Shown in pieces: positions 15,824 through 22,451 of a DNA stretch of 34,631 bases (its first letter is position 1; each line of letters opens with the position of its first letter). The DNA is taken from positions 1 to 34,631 of the IMG/VR virus record IMGVR_UViG_3300038548_000174; one strand, written 5' to 3'. A program made the translations under genes and the position numbers. Under the pieces are notes generated by a model that did not search any database, was not told the origin of the DNA, and saw only the letters and a list, made by a program, of their open reading frames with translations. Origin of the DNA: a virus.

Positions 15824-16577
15824 TTAGCCATTCCCCTATGTTTTTAATGTTTTGGTCTGTTACTGCGCTGTGATTTTGTGCCATTCCTGCCCGTGGTTTA
15901 ATCCATTCCGATTTAAAAGACTTCCAACCCCTTAATTCCCACTCTGTTATTAATTCGTCGAATGAATAGCCTAGTGTTGCTGCTTGATGGAATTCCTTAG
16001 CTAAAGCATTAGCGACTCTTTGAGTTATTGCGCCACCTTTGTTTTTGCGTCTGATTCGCTTTACTTCTGAGACTTGATCATCGGTCATACCAAATGAAGA
16101 AAAATCAGTTGCAGCTTTAGCTGGATCTATTTCTATTTCTACTTCTTTTTCTTTCTTCTTTTTCTTACTTCTTACTTCTTCTTCTAGAGGGACTTTCTCG
16201 GAGTTTGTCGGACTTACTCCGACCGATTGATTTGTAATGGCTTTTATACCATTTCGTCTAACTGCCTTAGCCGTAAAATCATCGCAACGAGCAGCAAGTT
16301 TTAAGCAAAAAATATGACCGTTATCAGAGTTAAGCAATCCTAAATTAATAAATGATGTCATCATCTGTTCAACCTTTTGAGCTGTCGAGCCTGTGTTACG
16401 CGCAATAATTCTCGCGTCATGCTCAAGTTCAAAAGTTAGGTTATCGCCGTTAACGTTCTGAGCAATTAGCTCTATGCAGTACCAATACAAGCCGTAACCC
16501 TCAAGACCATAATCAAGCATCACCTCTTGCAGCTTGGCGTCCATATTGGCGTCAGTGTCGTGCTTAAACCACTTCAT
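15816..16577 (-). CDS. Replication initiator with Lin1244/DUF4373-type N-terminal domain
   Basis: 253 residues. MKWFKHDTDANMDAKLQEVM, then GLEGYGLYWYCIELIAQN is a clear DUF4373/Lin1244-Lin1753 winged-helix opening, as in phage replisome organisers. Residues about 85-110 continue 'GHIFCLKLAARCDDFTAKAV'. A Lys/Glu-rich low-complexity linker (about 130-150) separates this from a C-terminal domain (DQVSEVKRIRRKNKGG; WELRGWKSFKSEWIKPRAG) typical of the DNA-binding/DnaB-contact end of such initiators. It overlaps the upstream ribbon-helix-helix gene (ATGA). The origin may lie inside this gene, as in lambda O; no clear iteron array was seen. Confidence 0.82.
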   Translation of the reverse strand: MKWFKHDTDANMDAKLQEVMLDYGLEGYGLYWYCIELIAQNVNGDNLTFELEHDARIIARNTGSTAQKVEQMMTSFINLGLLNSDNGHIFCLKLAARCDDFTAKAVRRNGIKAITNQSVGVSPTNSEKVPLEEEVRSKKKKKEKEVEIEIDPAKAATDFSSFGMTDDQVSEVKRIRRKNKGGAITQRVANALAKEFHQAATLGYSFDELITEWELRGWKSFKSEWIKPRAGMAQNHSAVTDQNIKNIGEWLNE

Positions 16578-16729
16578 ACAGGTGATGCTTCGTCAATAGC
16601 TTTTGTTAACAGAACCTCGACCATGTTGCCGAAACTGCGTTTTTCTTTTTCGGCCAGCTTGTTGATATTTTTAATTAGCTGATCGTCAAGGCGCATTGTC
16701 TTGTGAGATTTTGGTGACTTAGTTTTCAT
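16574..16729 (-). CDS. Arc-like ribbon-helix-helix repressor
   Basis: 51 residues. After a basic N-terminal arm (MKTKSPKSHK) comes TMRLDDQLIKNINKLAEKEK RSFGNMVEVLLTKAIDE split as one beta strand (TMRLD) and two helices joined by a 'KRSFGN' turn, the ribbon-helix-helix fold of Arc, Mnt and CopG. The dimer would place the TMRLD strand in the major groove. Its stop overlaps the start of the replication initiator gene (ATGA). The promoter 28 bases upstream contains a near-palindrome over the -10 box (16751-16764), so autoregulation of the replication operon is likely. Fold assignment is firm by pattern; target is inferred. Confidence 0.85.
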   Translation of the reverse strand: MKTKSPKSHKTMRLDDQLIKNINKLAEKEKRSFGNMVEVLLTKAIDEASPV

Positions 16730-16750
16730 GTTGATTCCTCTTGTTTGTGT

Positions 16751-16785
16751 GTGATAATTATTACTCGCGCGGTGTCACAAGTCAA
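16751..16785 (-). promoter_or_regulatory. Sigma70 promoter with operator for the replication operon
   Basis: On the minus strand, -35 TTGACT (16780-16785), 17-bp spacer, -10 AATAAT (16757-16762). The -10 sits in a near-palindrome (16751-16764, plus strand GTGATAATTATTAC) with an 8-bp perfect core ATAATTAT. The first downstream gene is the ribbon-helix-helix protein, a natural candidate to bind here. Confidence 0.7.
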
Positions 16786-16805
16786 CACTTTGATTGATTT
16801 ATTGC

Positions 16806-16828
16806 AAAAGAAAACCCGCGAGTGCGGG
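16806..16828 (-). terminator. Intrinsic terminator (leftward) after the first early segment
   Basis: Minus strand: stem CCCGC/GCGGG (16815-16819 with 16824-16828), loop of four, followed by TTTTCTTTT. It lies 26 bases beyond the stop at 16854 and before the promoter at 16757-16785, dividing the leftward arm into two transcription units. Confidence 0.78.
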
Positions 16829-16853
16829 CTTGGGCTAATCAGGTAAGTGATGT

Positions 16854-17219
16854 TTAACAGGCAAAGTTGTAAGTTAAATATTTTCCGTGTCGTATTGGTA
16901 TGGACATTTCACCTGACCAATCATCGCCAGAAATACCACAAGACTGCCACAAGTAAACGTGTTTAAATCTGGTTAGCTCTTTTTGTTTATGGCCGCTGGT
17001 GCATGGCTTATCTGTTATGCGAAAATCCCAAAAATAATCGCCGCAACCAAGATCCATGTAAGCAATCATTTGATCATACCAAACCTTGCTAACTCGCTTT
17101 TTGCATGAGGCAAGAATTAAAGATAAAAGCCTAGCATCCTCCTTATCTTGCGTCACTTCATCCTCTCTCATTTGCTTGAATTCAAGTTCCAGTTCTTCTT
17201 CGGTGCTGTATTCCATCAT
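16854..17219 (-). CDS. Hypothetical 121-aa acidic protein
   Basis: 121 residues. A Glu-rich N-terminal helix (MMEYSTEEELELEFKQMRED) leads into LLSLILASCKKRVSKVWYDQ and a C-terminal half rich in aromatics and Cys (DLGCGDYFWDFRITDKPCTS; LWQSCGISGDDWSGEM). The Cys are not spaced as a zinc finger. It follows the DUF551 gene by nine bases and precedes a terminator. Not recognised. Confidence 0.7.
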   Translation of the reverse strand: MMEYSTEEELELEFKQMREDEVTQDKEDARLLSLILASCKKRVSKVWYDQMIAYMDLGCGDYFWDFRITDKPCTSGHKQKELTRFKHVYLWQSCGISGDDWSGEMSIPIRHGKYLTYNFAC

Positions 17220-17228
17220 TCATTCCCT

Positions 17229-17516
17229 TTATCGGTCATAGTGGGTGGTGGTTGGTGGCTCTGGTAGTTTCCTTGGTGGCATCTCCATCCAATGAGTCAC
17301 GCCATCGGCTTTAAATTCCCCGTCATATTCTGGGCTGCTGTTCGGCTGATAAAAGCATCCTCCTTCACACTTGTTTCCCCATCCATCACTTTCTCTTGGG
17401 TATGTAGAAAACCACTCATCATCCCTGACTACACCGTATGAAAATGTGTAATAATACTTTCCATCGTTATCTTCGTTCTTTTCTGGAAGTTTTTCTAAAA
17501 CGCTTATCCATTTCAT
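17229..17516 (-). CDS. DUF551-family protein
   Basis: 95 residues. It starts MKWISVLEKLPEKNEDNDGK and ends ADGVTHWMEMPPRKLPEPP; the opening 'WISV---LP' and the closing 'VTHWM-LP-PP' are the two diagnostic ends of DUF551, a small domain common in phages and prophages of gammaproteobacteria. Biochemical role unknown. The ATG directly follows the upstream stop, with AAGGAAA as ribosome binding site on the minus strand. Confidence 0.88.
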   Translation of the reverse strand: MKWISVLEKLPEKNEDNDGKYYYTFSYGVVRDDEWFSTYPRESDGWGNKCEGGCFYQPNSSPEYDGEFKADGVTHWMEMPPRKLPEPPTTTHYDR

Positions 17517-17518
17517 TA

Positions 17519-17638
17519 TTATTTCCTTTTATTCATTCGCATAGGAGTAGTCATTGATCGCGCTGTGCTTTTCTCGCCACAACGCTCAAAGACTATATTG
17601 TAATATCTGAATGTGTGCTTACGCTTAGGTTTAGGCAT
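17519..17638 (-). CDS. Small basic hypothetical protein (39 aa)
   Basis: 39 residues starting MPKPKRKHTFRYYNIVFERC and ending RMNKRK. It fills the gap between two early genes exactly: the start is three bases after one stop and the stop (TAA) is two bases before the next ATG, with the ribosome binding site of the DUF551 gene in its last codons. A weak GGGA lies upstream. High net positive charge. No known family. Confidence 0.55.
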   Translation of the reverse strand: MPKPKRKHTFRYYNIVFERCGEKSTARSMTTPMRMNKRK

Positions 17639-17641
17639 GAT

Positions 17642-17851
17642 TTAGTCCCATACTTCCATAAGGCTCTCGCGTAACAAGGCCGCGTTTTCAGCTTTAACTC
17701 TGCGCTTATGTAGTGCGCATCCAATTTTAGTTTTGACTGACTTGTTAGTTTCGTGAAGGTGCGTTAGTGATTCGTCAGCCAGGCTTTGCGCGTCCTTCTT
17801 ACTGATTCGAGACTTCTTATTTTTGGTTAAGTTCATTGCGAAATCTGACAT
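17642..17851 (-). CDS. Hypothetical 69-aa basic protein
   Basis: 69 residues: MSDFAMNLTKNKKSRISKKD, then a helical region LADESLTHLHETNKSVKTK and LHKRRVKAENAALLRESLME. Likely a small helical, positively charged early protein. GGAG lies seven bases before the ATG. It begins one base after the upstream frame ends. Function not recognised. Confidence 0.72.
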   Translation of the reverse strand: MSDFAMNLTKNKKSRISKKDAQSLADESLTHLHETNKSVKTKIGCALHKRRVKAENAALLRESLMEVWD

Positions 17852-17852
17852 G

Positions 17853-18038
17853 TTACTGCTCCAATGATTTTTTGATTGATTGATTTGCTACAGCCCGGGC
17901 TTGTTTTTCTTCACACGTTTGCGCGTAATAGCTTTTGTCGTCAGTGACTAGCTTGCCGGGCTTGTATGGTTCGAGTTGGCCAGGGTAGCGCTCAGTAGGA
18001 TTGTTCGTTAGTCCTCTCCTAATTTTACGAATTCCCAA
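17853..18038 (-). CDS. Hypothetical protein with uncertain non-ATG start
   Basis: The open frame from TTG 18038 gives 61 residues and overlaps the repressor gene by 31 bases. No ATG is available. A strong AGGAGAGG (inside the repressor's last codons) lies just before an ACG codon, which would give about 51 residues starting (M)NNPTERYPGQLEPYKPGK. The remaining sequence (KLVTDDKSYYAQTCEEKQAR) is compact and charged. The position between two well supported genes argues that it is translated, but the start is unresolved. Function unknown. Confidence 0.5.
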   Translation of the reverse strand: MGIRKIRRGLTNNPTERYPGQLEPYKPGKLVTDDKSYYAQTCEEKQARAVANQSIKKSLEQ

Positions 18039-18208
18039 ACTTTAAAGTCCAGGCGCTCGCAAATCTCAGCAAGTCTACGGATTGATAATTTACCGTTCTT
18101 AATTACCTGGTTAATGTATGGGGTGGTAACTTTCATTTCTCTGGCTAAATCAGCCTGCTTCATTCCGCGCATTGCTAATGCAACATTAAAAGATTTTTCT
18201 AGGTTCAT
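18008..18208 (-). CDS. Cro/CI-type helix-turn-helix regulator
   Basis: 66 residues from ATG 18208. A longer frame from 18262 is rejected because its extra codons cover the -35/-10 region of the leftward promoter. The protein is a bare XRE domain: SFNVALAMRGMKQADLAREM, KVTTPYINQVIKNGKLSIRR, LAEICERLDFKVWEF, with the helix-turn-helix 'QADLAREMKVTTPYINQVI'. It has no dimerisation/cleavage domain of the LexA-CI type, so it is Cro-sized. As first gene of the leftward arm, next to divergent promoters with a dyad, it probably controls the early switch. No partner repressor was found elsewhere. Confidence 0.88.
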   Translation of the reverse strand: MNLEKSFNVALAMRGMKQADLAREMKVTTPYINQVIKNGKLSIRRLAEICERLDFKVWEFVKLGED

Positions 18209-18238
18209 AATTACTTCTCGTTGTTTGGTTGATGCCTT

Positions 18239-18267
18239 AATGTATTCTTTATTCGTAAACATGTCAA
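18239..18267 (-). promoter_or_regulatory. Leftward early promoter
   Basis: Minus strand: perfect -35 TTGACA (18262-18267), 17-bp spacer, -10 TACATT (18239-18244). Transcription would begin about 18231, giving a short leader to the repressor start at 18208. The near-dyad TTAActaaaTTAA at 18269-18281 flanks the -35 and could be an operator. Confidence 0.68.
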
Positions 18268-18290
18268 CTTAACTAAATTAACAAAATAGC

Positions 18291-18320
18291 TTTACATTAA
18301 TAAATGTGAGGTGCTATGAT
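18291..18320 (+). promoter_or_regulatory. Rightward early promoter with operator dyad
   Basis: -35 TTTACA (18291-18296), 18-bp spacer, -10 TATGAT (18315-18320). The dyad ACATT-AATA-AATGT (18294-18307) overlaps the -35 end and spacer, a good position for repression by the Cro/CI-like protein encoded alongside. A GTTTAAAC palindrome lies in the leader (18336-18343). Confidence 0.7.
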
Positions 18321-18365
18321 TTGCCCATCAAAAACGTTTAAACAAAAATAATTAAGGTGACTAAC

Positions 18366-18719
18366 ATGAACAACGAAAAGAGCGCAGCAATTAAAGCGGC
18401 AATGAAAAAGCTAGTAGGCTTTTCTTTAAGTAAAAATGTACCTTACGGCCTTTGTGTTTCGGTTCAACTAAACCCATCTTTCGATAATTTAATTTGGGTT
18501 TCTTTATTAGATATAAATCACGGTTCAATCACTCATGATGACGAGATTTTAACTTGCCTAGGAATTTCAGAGCCAACTGGCGATACAGATATTCATCGTT
18601 ATCAAAACGAAGTTGAATCATTGATAGCTAAATTAACAAAGGTTTGCAGAGAAATAGAAAGCAAGCTTCACACCACCGCCAAAGTTATGGCAAATCTTGA
18701 AAGCGAGGTTAACGAATAA
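18366..18719 (+). CDS. Hypothetical 117-aa first rightward gene
   Basis: 117 residues from ATG 18366, with AAGGTGA five bases upstream; the GTG at 18357 is within that site. Lys/Ala-rich start (MNNEKSAAIKAAMKKLVGFS), a beta-like middle (GLCVSVQLNPSFDNLIWVSL) and a C-terminal coiled-coil-like helix (VESLIAKLTKVCREIESKL). The last base of its stop is the first base of the recT-like start (TAATG). As first gene of a recombination operon it may be an accessory factor or host-nuclease inhibitor, but there is no motif for that. Confidence 0.72.
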   Translation: MNNEKSAAIKAAMKKLVGFSLSKNVPYGLCVSVQLNPSFDNLIWVSLLDINHGSITHDDEILTCLGISEPTGDTDIHRYQNEVESLIAKLTKVCREIESKLHTTAKVMANLESEVNE

Positions 18720-19498
18720 TGAACAATTCAAATCAACTAACTGAATCAGAAATATCAGTAACACCTGCCAACATGATTTTAAATCCGGCAGCAATGCAGC
18801 AAATCACAAACTTTGCGCATTTAATGTCTCAAGGTGTTTGCACTGTGCCAAAGCATTTGCAAAATAACCCAGCCGATTGCCTGGCTATAACTATGCAAGC
18901 AGCACGTTGGAATATGGACCCTTTCGCTGTAGCCCAAAAGACCCACATAGTTAGCGGCAACATGGGTTATGAGGCGCAATTAATTAACGCGGTGATTAGC
19001 TCATCAAAAGCAATCAAGGGCCGATTTCATTATGAATACGCCGGTAATTGGGCTAATACCGGACCAGGTGGTGATGCCGCAATTAGGACAGGAGCAATAA
19101 TCAAGGACGAATCCGAAGTTACTTGGGGTGAATGGATATTTGTCGGAACGGTAACCACGAAGAACTCACCACTATGGAAAACCGCACCAAAACAACAGGC
19201 CGCATATTTAGCTGTTAAATATTGGTCAAGAATGTATTGCCCTGAAGTTATTATGGGTGTTTATACTTCTGATGAGCTGCAAGAAGCTGAACCAATTTCG
19301 GTGCCAGAAAGAGTAATTAACCCGGAGCCTGAAGTTGTAACGGAATACCCTAAAGATCAGTTTGATAAAAATTTCCCTAAGTGGGAGAAAGCTATCGAAA
19401 GCGAAAAATTAACGGTAGATGACGTTATATCAAAAGCAAACAGCAAATACCCATTAAGCGACAACCAAAAGAAGCTAATACAAGGGATTGGGGCGTAA
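18719..19498 (+). CDS. recT: RecT-family single-strand annealing protein
   Basis: 259 residues, usual for RecT-type recombinases (about 260-300). Family features in order: a start with PANMILNPAAMQQITNFAHL, VPKHLQNNPADCLAITMQAA, RWNMDPFAVAQKTHIVSGNM, GYEAQLINAVISSS, and SPLWKTAPKQQAAYLAVKYW with the terminal 'SR--CPEVIMGVYTSDEL'. These pair-wise landmarks (aspartate-cysteine-leucine, then 'A--W-MDPF-VA') are diagnostic. The protein anneals complementary single strands made by the partner exonuclease. It is coupled to both neighbours by TAATG overlaps and belongs with the nuclease at 19665. Confidence 0.92.
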   Translation: MNNSNQLTESEISVTPANMILNPAAMQQITNFAHLMSQGVCTVPKHLQNNPADCLAITMQAARWNMDPFAVAQKTHIVSGNMGYEAQLINAVISSSKAIKGRFHYEYAGNWANTGPGGDAAIRTGAIIKDESEVTWGEWIFVGTVTTKNSPLWKTAPKQQAAYLAVKYWSRMYCPEVIMGVYTSDELQEAEPISVPERVINPEPEVVTEYPKDQFDKNFPKWEKAIESEKLTVDDVISKANSKYPLSDNQKKLIQGIGA

Positions 19499-19668
19499 TG
19501 GGAGATATATCCGACATGATCTTGAACGGTGAACTTTGTGAAAGTTGCGCCGGTTACATCGATAATGATGAGCCAGGCTACCCACGTAAATGTTCATCGT
19601 GCAAGCCATCAAAAAAACGTAACAAAAAATCAAAGTCAAAAACAAATAAAGGTAAGGGAACAGTATGA
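19498..19668 (+). CDS. Small zinc-ribbon-like protein
   Basis: 56 residues: MGDISDMILNGELCESCAGY, then YPRKCSSC and a Lys/Ser/Asn-rich tail. Two Cys pairs (Cys-x2-Cys at about 14-17 and 32-35) form a probable zinc ribbon of a type very common between recombination genes of phages ('MGDISDMILDG--CE-CG----G-P--C--C'). It starts in the stop of recT (TAATG) and ends in the start of the exonuclease gene (ATGA), so translation is coupled across all three. Function unknown; DNA or RNA binding is plausible. Confidence 0.85.
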   Translation: MGDISDMILNGELCESCAGYIDNDEPGYPRKCSSCKPSKKRNKKSKSKTNKGKGTV

Positions 19669-21599
19669 AAATTATCAATGTAATCCAGGGATCACAGGAA
19701 TGGTTAGACCTTCGAGCTGAAAAATTTACGGCATCTGAAGCACCGGCAATGATGAACGATTCAAAATATATGAGTCGTGATCAATTGCTTCACATGAAAG
19801 CAACCGGCGAAGTTAAAGCGGTAACCAGCTTTCAACAGTCGATTTTTGATAAAGGCCACGCAACCGAAGCGATGGCTAGACCGATCATCGAGGCTCAAAT
19901 TGATGAGGACTTGTACCCGGTAACCGGCATCCTTGAAGGAACAAAATTACTAGCAAGCTTTGATGGTTTAGATTTACTTGAAGAAGTCGTTTTTGAGCAC
20001 AAGCTATGGAATGAAACGCTTGCCGCAAATGTTCGCAGCTTTACACTTGAGCCGCATTACTACTGGCAGCTTGAGCAACAACTTCTTGTTTCCGGCGCTG
20101 AAATGGCAATATTTGTCACTAGCGATGGCACCGAAGATAACATGGAACAAATGAATTACGGATCAGTACCAGAACGCCGCGAGGCATTGATCGCCGGTTG
20201 GGCTCAGTTTGATAAAGATTTAGCCAACTACGAAGTGAAAGCCAAGGTTGAAAAGGTTGTTGGTACCAATGTCACCGAATTGCCAGCATTGATGATTGAG
20301 CTCACAGGCCAAGTAAATAGCAGCAATTTAGTTGTTTACAAGCAAAACGTATTTGAGTTTATCCAGAACATCAATACAGATTTGCAAACCGATCAAGACT
20401 TTGCTGATGCTGAAAGTATCGTTAAATTTTGCACCAAAGCAGAAAAAGAAATAGAAGCGGTAAAAAATCGCGCCCTTGATAGTACCGCCGATATTAAAAC
20501 CCTGTTCGCTGAGTTGGATATTTTAAAAGAAGAAATGCGCCAGAAACGATTATCTTTAGATAAGACGGTTAAGCTGCGCAAAACGGAAGTTAAAAGCGAA
20601 ATTACTACCGCGGCAAATAACGAACTATGTAATCACGTTAACGGCTTAAACGACCAGCTAGGCGGCGTGGTTTCGTTTACTGTTCCTTGCAACTTTATAG
20701 TGGCAATCAAAGGCAAACGCACCGTTGACTCTATCCGCAGCGCAGCCAATGACCACTTGGCCAAATGTAAGATTGAGGCTGATGCCATTTTTGCTAAATA
20801 CTCAACTAACCTAGCCACCGTTGAAGAATTAGCCGCCGACTATAAATTCTTATTTAACGACATTGCACAAGTTATCACTCAAGAGCCTGATCACTTCCGT
20901 ATGACGATTAAAACCCGCGTTGATGATCATTTGGCCGATGAAAAGTTACGCTTAGATCAAGAGCGCGAACAAATACGCCTTGAAGAAGAACGCAAAGCCA
21001 ATGAAAAAGTAGCAGCAAAAGCTAAAGCGGCCCAGGCAAAACTTGATGAAGAAAACGAAAGGATCCGCAAGGAAGAACAAGTCAAGGCGCAAGAGGTAAA
21101 TCAACAAGACGAGTTAAAGCGCAAAATATCACAAAGCAAGCAAAACCTTGACTATGCCGATACCGCCCAGGCTCGCCAAAGTCAGCAGCGTGACATTGAT
21201 CACCTTGTTTCAAAGTTAGAGCCAGAACCAACAATTCAACAAAGCCCATCAATGGCCGAGCAGATAGCGCAGGGCTCGCCAACGCTATCTAAAATCAAAA
21301 CTGTTAGGGAGGTTTTGACCGAGCACAATAAAGCTAATGGTTATGGTGTTGACGACGAATGCCTTATTGAAACATTAACTGAGAGCCAAAGAGTTCACAC
21401 TGATTCGTATATCGATATGCACCGTTGGTACGGGATTCAATCCGTAGTTAATGAGATCGATGGCGTATTCATAATGTTTAATGATTATATTATTACTGGT
21501 GACGGCTGCATGGGCGATATGGATTTAAGCCACAACCTTGATGATATGGCAATTGTTCATAGAAAAGAACGAACAGTAATTGAAGTTTATTACGCTTAA
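19665..21599 (+). CDS. YqaJ/lambda-exonuclease-type recombinase with long C-terminal extension
   Basis: 644 residues; ordinary phage exonucleases of this class have about 200-330. The nuclease is residues 1 to about 200: QGSQEWLDLRAEKFTASEAP, KGHATEAMARPIIEAQI, then the active-site set Asp100 (SFDG), Glu111 and Lys113 (FEHKLWN), and HYYWQLEQQLLVSGA. It degrades one strand to feed RecT. Residues ~210-520 are long charged helices, including a coiled-coil (REQIRLEEERKANEKVAAKA). The last ~110 residues form a compact acidic domain ending ERTVIEVYYA. The extension resembles DUF1351-like partner proteins fused in, but that is a guess. Confidence 0.87.
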   Translation: MKIINVIQGSQEWLDLRAEKFTASEAPAMMNDSKYMSRDQLLHMKATGEVKAVTSFQQSIFDKGHATEAMARPIIEAQIDEDLYPVTGILEGTKLLASFDGLDLLEEVVFEHKLWNETLAANVRSFTLEPHYYWQLEQQLLVSGAEMAIFVTSDGTEDNMEQMNYGSVPERREALIAGWAQFDKDLANYEVKAKVEKVVGTNVTELPALMIELTGQVNSSNLVVYKQNVFEFIQNINTDLQTDQDFADAESIVKFCTKAEKEIEAVKNRALDSTADIKTLFAELDILKEEMRQKRLSLDKTVKLRKTEVKSEITTAANNELCNHVNGLNDQLGGVVSFTVPCNFIVAIKGKRTVDSIRSAANDHLAKCKIEADAIFAKYSTNLATVEELAADYKFLFNDIAQVITQEPDHFRMTIKTRVDDHLADEKLRLDQEREQIRLEEERKANEKVAAKAKAAQAKLDEENERIRKEEQVKAQEVNQQDELKRKISQSKQNLDYADTAQARQSQQRDIDHLVSKLEPEPTIQQSPSMAEQIAQGSPTLSKIKTVREVLTEHNKANGYGVDDECLIETLTESQRVHTDSYIDMHRWYGIQSVVNEIDGVFIMFNDYIITGDGCMGDMDLSHNLDDMAIVHRKERTVIEVYYA

Positions 21600-21606
21600 T
21601 TTAACC

Positions 21607-21623
21607 GGCGGTTAATAGCCGCC
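21607..21623 (+). promoter_or_regulatory. Intergenic hairpin after the exonuclease gene
   Basis: Stem GGCGG/CCGCC with loop of seven, 8 bases after the exonuclease stop. There is no T-run behind it, so it is more likely an mRNA-stability or processing hairpin than a terminator. AGGTGG for the next gene follows. Confidence 0.45.
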
Positions 21624-21647
21624 AACACAAACTAACAGGTGGATGAA

Positions 21648-21914
21648 ATGGACAACTTAAAAAAATTAATTAAATCAGTAGAAAATAAAAGTGAAGCCAT
21701 TAGTAAGAAAATCAACATGGTCAATGAGGCAAGCAAAAGAAGTGGGTATTTAATTAGCGCGTCAAACGGATACTATCAAGTTCAATTTACTGACAAGCAA
21801 CAGGAAAAGATCGGAGCTTTGATTGAATCATTCATCAAAGAAGAAACGTTAATTCGCGATCCGCTGGCTGACACATTAAACACAATATCAAAATTGATTG
21901 GCAGGGGCGAATAA
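21648..21914 (+). CDS. Hypothetical 88-aa helical protein
   Basis: 88 residues from ATG 21648, with AGGTGG six bases upstream; the GTG at 21639 overlaps that site. Lys/Glu-rich helices: MDNLKKLIKSVENKSEAISK, a GYLISASNGYYQVQF turn, and FTDKQQEKIGALIESFIKEE. No recognised domain. It stands at the head of a run of small genes after the recombination genes and a gap of one base precedes the next. Confidence 0.68.
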   Translation: MDNLKKLIKSVENKSEAISKKINMVNEASKRSGYLISASNGYYQVQFTDKQQEKIGALIESFIKEETLIRDPLADTLNTISKLIGRGE

Positions 21915-21915
21915 T

Positions 21916-22185
21916 ATGAATAAATCTAAAGCAAAAGAAATGGCTTATGCTGGAACTGTTACCTTTGGGCAGCTTCAAGAGTTGATTGATAATTGCGACA
22001 GAAGCAAGCCTTGTAAATTAAATAAAAATTTAACCAGAGAACAGGCTCTTTCGATTATGGAAGGCGGTATAAAAGGTAAAGATCCAGAAGATCGCCCGAT
22101 AACAACGTGGATTAATCGCCGTGAAAAATTAACGCTAACTGGTGACGGCATTAATGTTATGAATATCTTATTTGAGTGCGGTTAA
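21916..22185 (+). CDS. Hypothetical 89-aa protein
   Basis: 89 residues from ATG 21916 (GGGG ten bases upstream). MNKSKAKEMAYAGTVTFGQL followed by LIDNCDRSKPCKLNKNLTRE and a C-terminal TWINRREKLTLTGDGINVMN. Mixed alpha/beta with two Cys; no metal site can be called. Coupled to the PapB-like gene by TAATG. Function unknown. Confidence 0.68.
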   Translation: MNKSKAKEMAYAGTVTFGQLQELIDNCDRSKPCKLNKNLTREQALSIMEGGIKGKDPEDRPITTWINRREKLTLTGDGINVMNILFECG

Positions 22186-22442
22186 TGAAATATTTATTAG
22201 CTGGCGGTGAGAGTAAAGAACGAGTTTTATTGCTGCTAAAATTAACCAAGATAAACAGCGAATCGTTAACAGATGCGGTGACCGTTCATCTAGTAAAGGG
22301 TTTTAGTGAAAAAGATTCAGCCGAATTAAACGATATCCCGCAACAGAATTTTAATAGGGCAATGGCAAGGCTGAACGAGGTAGCTGGTATTGTTGAAGAT
22401 ATTAAGAATCATGATTGGGCTAAGTTTAAATCAGGTAAGTGA
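22185..22442 (+). CDS. PapB/FocB-like helix-turn-helix regulator
   Basis: 85 residues from ATG 22185 (overlaps previous stop). The region INSESLTDAVTVHLVKGFSE, KDSAELNDIPQQNFNRAMAR, LNEVAGIVEDI aligns by eye with the PapB domain of fimbrial regulators (S-K-I--AL-D-LV-G-S-KEA------Q--FS-AL-RL--V---V). PapB-type proteins oligomerise on DNA to set phase-variable operons. In this phage it sits among small genes between the recombination and lysis genes, where it might control the late switch or host genes. The helix-turn-helix assignment is fairly sure; the target is not. Confidence 0.7.
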   Translation: MKYLLAGGESKERVLLLLKLTKINSESLTDAVTVHLVKGFSEKDSAELNDIPQQNFNRAMARLNEVAGIVEDIKNHDWAKFKSGK

Positions 22443-22451
22443 TGTTAATTT

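Noticed and set aside
18209-18262. N-terminal extension of the Cro/CI-like protein
   Set aside because: The extra codons contain the -35 and -10 boxes of the leftward promoter, so they would not be in the mRNA.
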